From DAOUTW01 sp964523575 (GTDB taxonomy: Bacteria; Zixibacteria; MSB-5A5; GN15; JAAZOE01), in contig CAZGAV010000087.1 in NCBI GenBank assembly GCA_964523575.1, positions 1 through 14,953 on the forward strand: a stretch of DNA of 14,953 bases. Reading direction: 5' to 3'. Below the pieces are notes generated by a model. That model saw nothing but the letters and a program-made list of their open reading frames with translations, was not told where the DNA came from and did not search any database. Each line of letters begins with the position of its first letter. Positions within the stretch are counted from its first letter, which is position 1. Made by a program: the position numbers and the translations under genes. Positions 1 through 6,511 of the stretch are shown here, piece after piece.

Positions 1-2
1 CA

Positions 3-23
3 AACGGCGGAATTGTTGTATAA
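3..23 (+). CDS. Possible 3' end of an upstream gene (partial)
   Basis: In frame 3 the first bases read N-G-G-I-V-V and stop at TAA (21-23). That stop overlaps the ATG at 23 as TAATG, a coupling arrangement matching the overlapping junctions elsewhere in this window. A second open frame (from base 1) stops at TAG 31-33 and could be the true end instead. Too little is visible to name a product. A VWA or DUF58-type gene would be expected from the usual neighbourhood of DUF4159 genes, but that is inference. Confidence 0.25.
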   Translation, partial: NGGIVV

Positions 24-790
24 TGAGATATAGTATGGCACGGATAACTGTTTTCATTATCGGCCTGGCGGCCCTGATCTTGTTCGGGGCGTTCGCCCTC
101 GTGATCGCGCAGGATCGGCCTCTGCCTCTGCAGAGCGGGCAATTGCCTCCGGTGATAACCAACGCCCGACAGGAACAGGCGGAGAAAATCGATCCCCTCG
201 CCCTGCAAATCGGCCGCCTGCATTACAGCGGCGGCGGCGACTGGTACCTGGGCAATTCGGCCCTGCCGAATCTCATCCAGTTCATCAAAGAACAGACCGG
301 TTGGCCCGTGGTTACGGAGGAAAAACGGGTTAAAATAGATGATCAGGACTTATTTTCCTGTCCCTTCTTATTTGCCACCGGCCACGGGACGATCAAATTC
401 ACCGAGACCGAGGCCGAACGCCTGCGTCAATACCTGCAATCCGGCGGTTTCCTTTTCATCAACGATTCCTACGGTATGGACACTTCCGTCCGTCAGGCGG
501 TGGCGACCCTGTTCCCGGGGCGGAAATTCGAGGAAATTCCCTACGATCATCCGATCTATCATTCGTTTTTCGATTTTCCCAACGGCCCGCCCAAGATTCA
601 TGAGCATGATAAAAAAGCCGCCACCGGATGGGGTATCAGTATCAACGGCCGCCTCGTTTTGTATTATCTCCATGAGTCGGATATCGGGGACGGCTGGGAG
701 GATCCTCAGGTTTACAACGATCCCCCGGAGAAACATCTGGAAGCCCTCAAAATGGGCCTTAATATCGTAGCATATGCGATGGCATTCTAA
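23..790 (+). CDS. DUF4159 domain protein, membrane-anchored or exported
   Basis: A 255-aa protein with one hydrophobic N-terminal segment (about residues 7-29), acting as a signal peptide or anchor, so the rest should lie in the periplasm. The remainder matches the DUF4159 pattern as I know it: the YSGGGDWY block (68-75), an LPNL segment after it, TGHG (119-122), the GGFLF-NDSYG block (141-151), DHPIYHSFF (175-183) and a GWED near 224-227. The central part resembles a class I glutamine amidotransferase-like fold, but I see no Cys nucleophile in an elbow, so no enzymatic role is claimed. Start choice: ATG 23 overlaps a possible upstream TAA; ATG 35 is an alternative and neither has a strong ribosome binding site. 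It is followed after 57 nt by the large coiled-coil gene, most likely in one operon. DUF4159 genes often sit with MoxR/DUF58/VWA genes; the function is unknown. Confidence 0.85.
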   Translation: MRYSMARITVFIIGLAALILFGAFALVIAQDRPLPLQSGQLPPVITNARQEQAEKIDPLALQIGRLHYSGGGDWYLGNSALPNLIQFIKEQTGWPVVTEEKRVKIDDQDLFSCPFLFATGHGTIKFTETEAERLRQYLQSGGFLFINDSYGMDTSVRQAVATLFPGRKFEEIPYDHPIYHSFFDFPNGPPKIHEHDKKAATGWGISINGRLVLYYLHESDIGDGWEDPQVYNDPPEKHLEALKMGLNIVAYAMAF

Positions 791-792
791 AC

Positions 793-821
793 TTATACTC
801 GCCGTTTGCCGTCTTTATAAT
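793..821 (+). promoter_or_regulatory. Possible internal promoter before the coiled-coil gene
   Basis: The 57-nt gap after the DUF4159 gene contains a perfect -10 hexamer TATAAT (816-821). The hexamer 17 nt upstream (793-798, TTATAC) is a poor -35. If used, transcription would begin near 828, about 20 nt before the ATG. It may be only a chance AT-rich stretch in an operon. Confidence 0.25.
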
Positions 822-847
822 ATAAACTTCGCCCAGCCGAGGTAACG

Positions 848-3800
848 ATGGAAGAACTCAGACAACTGGAAAAAAGGCTCAAGGGAGCTATCAGAAAAAA
901 GCGGGCGGTGCTTCTGGCCGCCGGAATTATCGCCCTGATTTCAACCGGCGTCGGCGTTTTCCTGTTGCTGTCGTCGGCCGCCGCCTTATTTATTCTCCCC
1001 GTTCCCGTCAAGCTGGGTTTGATGGTCGTCGCCCTGGGACTGGTCGTTTACGCCCTTTACCGATATATGGTCATCCCTCTCCGCGCTGAGAGGAATATCG
1101 TCAGCGCCGCTTTGCAGATCGAAAAAAATCACCCCGACCTCAAGGGCCGGCTGATCGCGGCTCTGCAATTCCGCCACTATGATCTGTCCCGCACCAACTT
1201 CTCCAAAATTCTGGTCGATATGACCGGGCGGCAGGCCCTGGAGATGACCTCGGGCATAAATTTCAATGAAATCGTTTCCGGGTACCCGATCTGGACCCGG
1301 CTCCGTTCCGGGGCCGTCGTCGCGGTTCTGGCCTTGTTGATCGGGATTCTGGTTCCCGGTATCTTTTCCAAAGCAATCGAGGTTTATTCTCAGCCGACAA
1401 CTGTCGTCGCTCCGCCGCCGGGTTTCAAACTTGCGGTCTCACCCGGAAACGCTGAACGGGTCAAATACAGCGATATCGAAATCGGCGGCGCCCTCCTGGG
1501 TGGCGGCTTTGCCGATGAAGCCGAAATCTATTATAAATTCGCCGAGGGACGCTGGCAGTCCGAGAAATTGAATCTGAGTCGCAAGCAGACTTTCGCCGCC
1601 GCCGTTGGTGATTCTTTGCCCTTTGCGATGACCCTTAAGCAGGTTCGCCGGTCGCTGGACTATTACATCGTCGCCGGCGACGTCCGGTCGGACACTTACG
1701 CCATAAATATCGTCGAACGGCCGCGGGTCACCGACCTGAAACTAACCGTTACCTTCCCCGCTTATTCACGATTGGAGCCCCTGACCCTTGAGGAAAACAA
1801 TGGCGCCTTTGCGGCGCTCGTGGGTAGCCGGGCCAGTCTTGAAATCGGCGCCAACCGCGAGATTGACGAAGCTTATCTTATCAAAGACGATTCGTCGCGG
1901 GTTCGGGTCGAATTCGACGGCGATCATGGAATCGCCGCCCTCCCGGTTGACAAGAATTTCTCCTATCATATCCGCCTCATCGATCGGCAGGGCGAGCAGA
2001 ACCCCGATCCGATCGAGTACATGGTTACGGCTGTGCCCGACGAGTACCCGGTCATCAATGTCCTCTACCCCGGTTTCGATTTGAATCTCAATGACAATAT
2101 GATGATTCCGTTCAGCCTGCATATTTCCGACGATTTCGGTTTCAGCTCGCTGGTCCTCAAATATCAGGTCATCTCCGGCGGTCGCAAGGGTTCGGAGAAC
2201 GTGGCCGTGATCAATTTCTCGGATAAGATCGAAACCGAGGGAGACGTCTCCTTCAACTGGGACCTGGACCCCTTCAATCTCCTGCCGTCCGATTATATTC
2301 TCTACCACTTCGAACTGGCCGATAACGACCGGATCAACGGGCCCAAGGTCACCAGCACCCGGGTCTACGCCGCCCGCCTGCCCTCGATTGACGAAATCGT
2401 GATGCAGACCGAAACCCAGCAGGAGGGGCGTGTGTTTGAGGCCGAAAAGGTTCTTCAGGAGCAGAAAGAAGCCGCCGAAAAACTACGCCAGCTCGCGGAA
2501 CAGATCCGGGCTTCCGATAAAGTTGACTGGCAACAGAAAAAGGACCTCGAAAATATCGTCGATCAACAACAGATGACGGCCGAAAAACTGGACAAGATGG
2601 CCCGCCAGATGGAAGAGTCGATCAAGCAGATGGACAACAACAACCTGCTTTCGGAACAGCTTCTCCAGAAGATGATGGAGCTTCAAAAACTATTCCAGGA
2701 AGTGGCCACGCCGCAGATGAAGGAGGCGATGAAAAAGCTGTCCGAGGCTCTCAAGAACATGAGTCAGGAGGAAATGGAAAAGGCGATGAAGGATTTCCAG
2801 ATGAGTCAGGAGGAAATGCTCAAGCGCCTTGAACGGAGCGTCGATCTGCTTAAGAAAATGCAAATCGAGCAAAAAATGGCGGCCATGATGAAAATGGTCG
2901 AGGAAGCCCTGCTGGAACAAAATCGGGTCAACGTCGAAACCGAGGAATCACTCAACAAAGACAGCAGTCCCCGGCTGACCCAGAGAGAACAACAATTGCA
3001 GAAACAGATGGCCGCTCTCAAGGATGAAGCTAAAAAACTTCAGGAATTGCTGGCCGATTCGCCTCAGAAGGATTCCGAGGGACATAAAAAGTTTACCGAG
3101 GCGGTCATGGAAAATCAGGCGCCGGCTGATATGCAACAGATGGAACAGGCCCTGAATCAACTGGAACAGGAAATGGCCATGAACTCCGGCCACGAGGCCT
3201 CCAGCAAATTGAGCAGTCTGCTCAATGAGATGCAACAGTTGATGGCCAGCATGGCCGGCGAGGACGGCCAGAAAATCGCCGAAGAAATCCGCAACGCCAT
3301 CGACGATGCCAATTATCTGTCGCAGAAACAGGAGGATATATACAAAGCTTGCGACAGCGATAGTTATCAGATGCCCTCGGTGTCCGAAGCGGCCGCCCAG
3401 CAGGAAATCCTGCGGGAATCGGTCGAAGGGTTGATGCAACGCATCAATGAACTGTCGAAACAATCGCCGTTTCTGGCCGCTGAAATCAGGACTTATCTCG
3501 AAAACAGTATGCAGAGCATGTCGGGATCATGCGACAACCTCGGCAACGGCAGTAAACGCGGAGCCCTGAATCCGCAGCGCGACGCCATCTTCAATCTCAA
3601 CCGGGCCTCGATTAAGCTCCTCGACGGTCTGGAAAATCAGAAGCAATGCAACAAGGGCGGCTCCTGCAACAAGCCGGGCATGAAAATGCAGTCGTTATGC
3701 CAGAAGCAAAGCGAGATCAATCAGGAAACCAAGGGGCAATGCTCCAACCCCGGCGACAAGCTTTCAGCCAGCCAGCGGGAGGCGCTCCGCAGATTGGCCA

Positions 3801-4225
3801 GCGAACAGGGCACGGTCCGTAAATCACTTGAGGAAATGCAACAGGAATTCGGCGACCGCCGCGAACTTCTGGGCCGGCTCGACGCCTTGTCAGAGGAGGC
3901 TAAAAAAATTGAGGAAATGCTCGATGAGGGTCAGGTCGGCGACGAGCTGTTGAACAGCCAGTTGCGCATTTATTCCCGGATGCTGGATGTCCAGAAATCT
4001 ATGAATCGGCGCGATTACAGCCGGGAACGACGGGCCGTCACGGCCGAAGATATTTTCCGGGCCTCGCCCGGCCCGCTTGAAGATGACGGCCGTCAGGGAA
4101 CCGAGACCCTGCAGGATCGCCTCAATCGCTACCTTCAGGAAGGCTATCCGAGGCAGTATGAACAGCAGATAAAAGCCTATTTCAAGGCTATTTCCAACAT
4201 GGGATCGAAGCCGGATGAAAACTAA
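848..4225 (+). CDS. Giant membrane-anchored coiled-coil protein, DUF4175-like
   Basis: An 1125-aa protein. GAGGT lies 4 nt before the ATG and supports the start. Two hydrophobic helices near the N terminus (about 19-42 and 50-72) and a third at about 153-172 should place everything after it in the periplasm. Residues about 180-510 look beta-rich and Ig-like in character (regular short strands, few Met). Residues about 515-890 are a very long Gln/Glu/Lys/Met-rich coiled coil. A Gly/Asn/Cys-containing linker (about 890-970, Cys at 895, 934, 940, 951, 965) comes next, then a charged helical tail. The topology and layout match DUF4175-type proteins known mostly from alphaproteobacteria and found in other phyla. 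The length exceeds my recollection of the usual size of about 850 aa. Its last 11 nt overlap the TPR gene, so the two proteins are probably made together and may interact. The biochemical role is unknown; an envelope scaffold is a guess. Confidence 0.75.
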   Translation: MEELRQLEKRLKGAIRKKRAVLLAAGIIALISTGVGVFLLLSSAAALFILPVPVKLGLMVVALGLVVYALYRYMVIPLRAERNIVSAALQIEKNHPDLKGRLIAALQFRHYDLSRTNFSKILVDMTGRQALEMTSGINFNEIVSGYPIWTRLRSGAVVAVLALLIGILVPGIFSKAIEVYSQPTTVVAPPPGFKLAVSPGNAERVKYSDIEIGGALLGGGFADEAEIYYKFAEGRWQSEKLNLSRKQTFAAAVGDSLPFAMTLKQVRRSLDYYIVAGDVRSDTYAINIVERPRVTDLKLTVTFPAYSRLEPLTLEENNGAFAALVGSRASLEIGANREIDEAYLIKDDSSRVRVEFDGDHGIAALPVDKNFSYHIRLIDRQGEQNPDPIEYMVTAVPDEYPVINVLYPGFDLNLNDNMMIPFSLHISDDFGFSSLVLKYQVISGGRKGSENVAVINFSDKIETEGDVSFNWDLDPFNLLPSDYILYHFELADNDRINGPKVTSTRVYAARLPSIDEIVMQTETQQEGRVFEAEKVLQEQKEAAEKLRQLAEQIRASDKVDWQQKKDLENIVDQQQMTAEKLDKMARQMEESIKQMDNNNLLSEQLLQKMMELQKLFQEVATPQMKEAMKKLSEALKNMSQEEMEKAMKDFQMSQEEMLKRLERSVDLLKKMQIEQKMAAMMKMVEEALLEQNRVNVETEESLNKDSSPRLTQREQQLQKQMAALKDEAKKLQELLADSPQKDSEGHKKFTEAVMENQAPADMQQMEQALNQLEQEMAMNSGHEASSKLSSLLNEMQQLMASMAGEDGQKIAEEIRNAIDDANYLSQKQEDIYKACDSDSYQMPSVSEAAAQQEILRESVEGLMQRINELSKQSPFLAAEIRTYLENSMQSMSGSCDNLGNGSKRGALNPQRDAIFNLNRASIKLLDGLENQKQCNKGGSCNKPGMKMQSLCQKQSEINQETKGQCSNPGDKLSASQREALRRLASEQGTVRKSLEEMQQEFGDRRELLGRLDALSEEAKKIEEMLDEGQVGDELLNSQLRIYSRMLDVQKSMNRRDYSRERRAVTAEDIFRASPGPLEDDGRQGTETLQDRLNRYLQEGYPRQYEQQIKAYFKAISNMGSKPDEN
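2759..2818 (+). repeat. 18-nt exact direct repeat in the coiled coil (42-nt period)
   Basis: An identical 18-base string encoding MSQEEM occurs at 2759-2776 and 2801-2818. The copies begin 42 nt, or 14 residues, apart, which equals two heptads, so the duplication keeps coiled-coil phase. It lies inside the large coiled-coil gene. Confidence 0.8.
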
Positions 4226-6074
4226 AGTACTGTCTGTTGGAACCGTTCTGCTCGGAATTCTGATCTGCGCCTCGGCGGTCTCGGCTCAACCGCAACCGAT
4301 AATTATCGAAAACTCAAAGGGTGACACCGTTTCCCCGGTTCAACTCCTCGACAAAAATCCCCTGCCCGGCCTGGATCAGGCCGACCGCCTGATGCGTTAC
4401 GGCGAATACGAAAAGGCGGCCGATCTGCTGGAAGTCCTCATTGAAAAACATCCCGACAACGTGAGCGTTAAAAGCCTGCTGGTGGCCTGCTATGAACAAT
4501 CCAAGAATTACAGCAAATTACTGCTCTTTCTCAAACGGCAACTGGCCGCCGGGCCGCCCGGATATCAGATATTCCGCGCCATCGGGCGAGCCTATGTCCT
4601 GAACGGTTTTCCCGATTCGGCCGCAACCTTTTTTTATATGGCGCTCAAGGATGTACCGGATAGTGAACGGGCTTATTCTTCGATCGCCGAAATCTATCAT
4701 AAATTCGGGCATTATCGCCGGGAAGCGGAATTTATCGACTCGGCCCGGACCATCACCGGCGATTCCACCCTGATGGCCGACCGGATGGGCGACGCCCAGG
4801 CCGCCCAGCGACATTTCGCCGCCGCCACTTTGGAATACCTGACATATATGGCCGGCGATACCACGGCCGTTCGAGCCACGACCCAGAAGCTGGAAGCGAT
4901 GATGAAATTCCCCGAATCGGCCGACACCGTTATGACCATCATTTCGGAACGCATCCGCCAGCAGGCCAATAACCGGTATTTGCTCAATACTTACGGCATG
5001 TTGCTTCTGGAGCAGGGCCAGTACGACCGCGCCTTCGCCTTTTTCCAGGAGATGGACAGCCTCGAGTCCGGGCAGGGGGGCAGTCTGGTTTATTTCATGC
5101 GCGAATGCAATCAGCGGGGTCAATTCGCCTATACCCTTAAAGCCGGCGAATATTTTATCCGGAATCGTCCCCTGTCGACTCTGAAAAACAGCGTTTATTT
5201 CGCTATGGGTGAAGCCCTGGTCGCCTCCGGGCAGTATCAGAAAGCTCTTGATTTGTACCTGCAGGTCTCCGACGATCTGCTTCGACCGGCCCATCGAGCC
5301 GAGGCCGCTCTCAAAATCGGTCTCCTGTACAAAGATCATCTCGGCGATTTGGAGAAGGCCTCCCAATACCTGAATTCCGTAACCAGGGATTTCGCCAGAG
5401 GCCCTTTTGATGTTCAGGCCCGATTCGGGCTGGCCGATATCGCCGTTCGGGAGGCCGATTTCGATTCGGCTGTCAGCCTCTACCAGAGTTTACAGCAATT
5501 GGAATTATCCGAAGACGTTCTGGAACGGATCGACTTCGACCTGGCCGAAATTTACCTTTTCCGCGATGATTACAAAGAAGCCACCAGCCGCTTTCGGCAG
5601 ATTATCAGCCGCTACCCGCGCGGCTTTTATGTCAACGACGCCATCCAGTATTCGCTGATCATTTCCGAGGCCCTCGACGAGGCCCCCAAACAGATCGACC
5701 TCTTCTCCTCGGCCGAGTATTATCGCTACACTCATCAGGATGATTCACTGGAATATTACCTCACCAAAATCTGCCGGGTCGGTATCCCCTCGCTGGCGCC
5801 GATTTCTTACCTGCGTCTCGCCCAGCTCTATTCCGGACAAAAGCGATACGGCGAAGCCGTCGAGGCCGTAGACAGCCTGTCGGCGCTCTATGGGCAGTCC
5901 TATTTCCTGCCCTATGGTCTGAAATTGAAAGCCGATATTTACCTGATGTCGGATGAGACGCGCAACGAGGCTCTGGCCTTGTACCGGGAACTGCTTGAAA
6001 AATACGCCACCTATCCGTTTGCGGCGGAGGTGCGCGGTATTATTCGGCGGGAAATGCCGACAGACCATTCCTGA
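4215..6074 (+). CDS. Exported tetratricopeptide repeat protein
   Basis: A 619-aa protein with a clear signal peptide (about 1-24, hydrophobic core then A-V-S-A before Q-P). The rest is a run of helical TPR-type repeats, for example YEKAADLLEVLIEKHPDN near 70, ARTYV-like and FPDSAATFFYMAL near 135, YDRAFAFFQEMDSL near 270, YQKALDLYLQVS near 340, and FDSAVSLYQSL near 420. It ends with a final helix pair. There is no catalytic motif, so it is probably a protein-protein scaffold in the periplasm. The ATG lies 11 nt upstream of the end of the preceding gene (ATGAAAACTAA junction) without a strong ribosome binding site, which suggests translational coupling. In MoxR/Bat-type operons a TPR protein is a common last member. 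A lipoprotein is unlikely because the Cys of the signal segment is preceded by Ile. Confidence 0.85.
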   Translation: MKTKVLSVGTVLLGILICASAVSAQPQPIIIENSKGDTVSPVQLLDKNPLPGLDQADRLMRYGEYEKAADLLEVLIEKHPDNVSVKSLLVACYEQSKNYSKLLLFLKRQLAAGPPGYQIFRAIGRAYVLNGFPDSAATFFYMALKDVPDSERAYSSIAEIYHKFGHYRREAEFIDSARTITGDSTLMADRMGDAQAAQRHFAAATLEYLTYMAGDTTAVRATTQKLEAMMKFPESADTVMTIISERIRQQANNRYLLNTYGMLLLEQGQYDRAFAFFQEMDSLESGQGGSLVYFMRECNQRGQFAYTLKAGEYFIRNRPLSTLKNSVYFAMGEALVASGQYQKALDLYLQVSDDLLRPAHRAEAALKIGLLYKDHLGDLEKASQYLNSVTRDFARGPFDVQARFGLADIAVREADFDSAVSLYQSLQQLELSEDVLERIDFDLAEIYLFRDDYKEATSRFRQIISRYPRGFYVNDAIQYSLIISEALDEAPKQIDLFSSAEYYRYTHQDDSLEYYLTKICRVGIPSLAPISYLRLAQLYSGQKRYGEAVEAVDSLSALYGQSYFLPYGLKLKADIYLMSDETRNEALALYRELLEKYATYPFAAEVRGIIRREMPTDHS

Positions 6075-6098
6075 CCGCCGGCGTCTGTCGATGCTTTT
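6058..6098 (+). terminator. Weak hairpin at end of the TPR gene
   Basis: CGACAGAC (6058-6065) pairs perfectly with GTCTGTCG (6083-6090). The 17-nt loop contains the TPR stop codon, and four T residues follow at 6095-6098. The long loop and short T run make this a weak candidate, but it sits where the plus-strand operon should end, facing a convergent gene. Confidence 0.35.
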
Positions 6099-6118
6099 AC
6101 CTAATCACGAAAAGACAA

Positions 6119-6364
6119 TCAGTAGAGGGATCTTTCCTTCTGGCGGCTCAGTTCATTGACCTTCTGTTCAAGCTCTTGAACTTCCTGCTGATATTTTTCA
6201 ATCCTGGCGTCCTTCATTTTGGTCGTCGTTCGCACCAGGATGGCCAGGGAAATAAGCAGAAAGAGGACCGAGTTTATTTTCCGGAAAATTTCACCGTAAT
6301 TGAAAAGACTATCCAGAAAGGCGGCGATTCCCAGGCAGAAGAGAATGGCGCTCCAGAATAACAT
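6119..6364 (-). CDS. Small two-helix membrane protein with coiled-coil tail
   Basis: An 81-aa protein. Two hydrophobic segments (about residues 2-19 and 31-47) are separated by a short loop containing N-Y-G-E. A highly charged heptad-like tail follows (about 50-78, with EKYQQEVQELEQKVNEL). The start is supported by AGGGAGG (plus positions 6371-6377), 6 nt before the ATG. This is the only strong ribosome binding site in the divergent gap, so I prefer it to the plus-strand frame overlapping the same bases. It converges with the TPR operon and is divergent from the GT117 gene. I do not recognise a family. The layout suggests a small inner-membrane adaptor that dimerises through its cytoplasmic tail, but this is inference. 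Confidence 0.65.
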   Translation of the reverse strand: MLFWSAILFCLGIAAFLDSLFNYGEIFRKINSVLFLLISLAILVRTTTKMKDARIEKYQQEVQELEQKVNELSRQKERSLY

Positions 6365-6443
6365 TAACGACCTCCCTGAGGGTGTAATTTCAGTTCAAAA
6401 AAGCTTGTGTAATGCCAACGAATACATATATTTCAGGTCTATT

Positions 6444-6474
6444 TTGGAAAGATCGATGACACTACTTGTATAAA
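6444..6474 (+). promoter_or_regulatory. Possible promoter for the GT117 gene
   Basis: TTGGAA (6444-6449) followed after 19 nt by TATAAA (6469-6474) in the AT-rich gap before the glycosyltransferase gene. The spacing is longer than ideal and the -10 is one base from consensus. No better pair was seen in this gap. Confidence 0.3.
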
Positions 6475-6500
6475 TATCGACTTGGCAAATACTTTTCTTT

Positions 6501-6506
6501 AGGAGG
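6501..6506 (+). promoter_or_regulatory. Ribosome binding site that fixes a GTG start
   Basis: A perfect AGGAGG lies 5 nt before GTG 6512, which decides that start. The nearby ATG at 6516 is in a different frame. Confidence 0.85.
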
Positions 6507-6511
6507 CTGCC

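Noticed and set aside
2763..2776. Internal AGGAGG-like sequence just before an in-frame ATG in the coiled-coil gene.
   Set aside because: The spacing of two bases is too short for translation start, and the string comes from codons for Gln-Glu-Glu in the repeat.
4518..5366. A 282-aa open frame on the minus strand.
   Set aside because: It lies wholly opposite the TPR gene, has no recognisable domain, and is an expected result of GC-rich codon use on the other strand.
6176..6361. A 61-aa plus-strand frame.
   Set aside because: It lies opposite the 81-aa minus-strand gene, which has a perfect ribosome binding site and a credible membrane topology.
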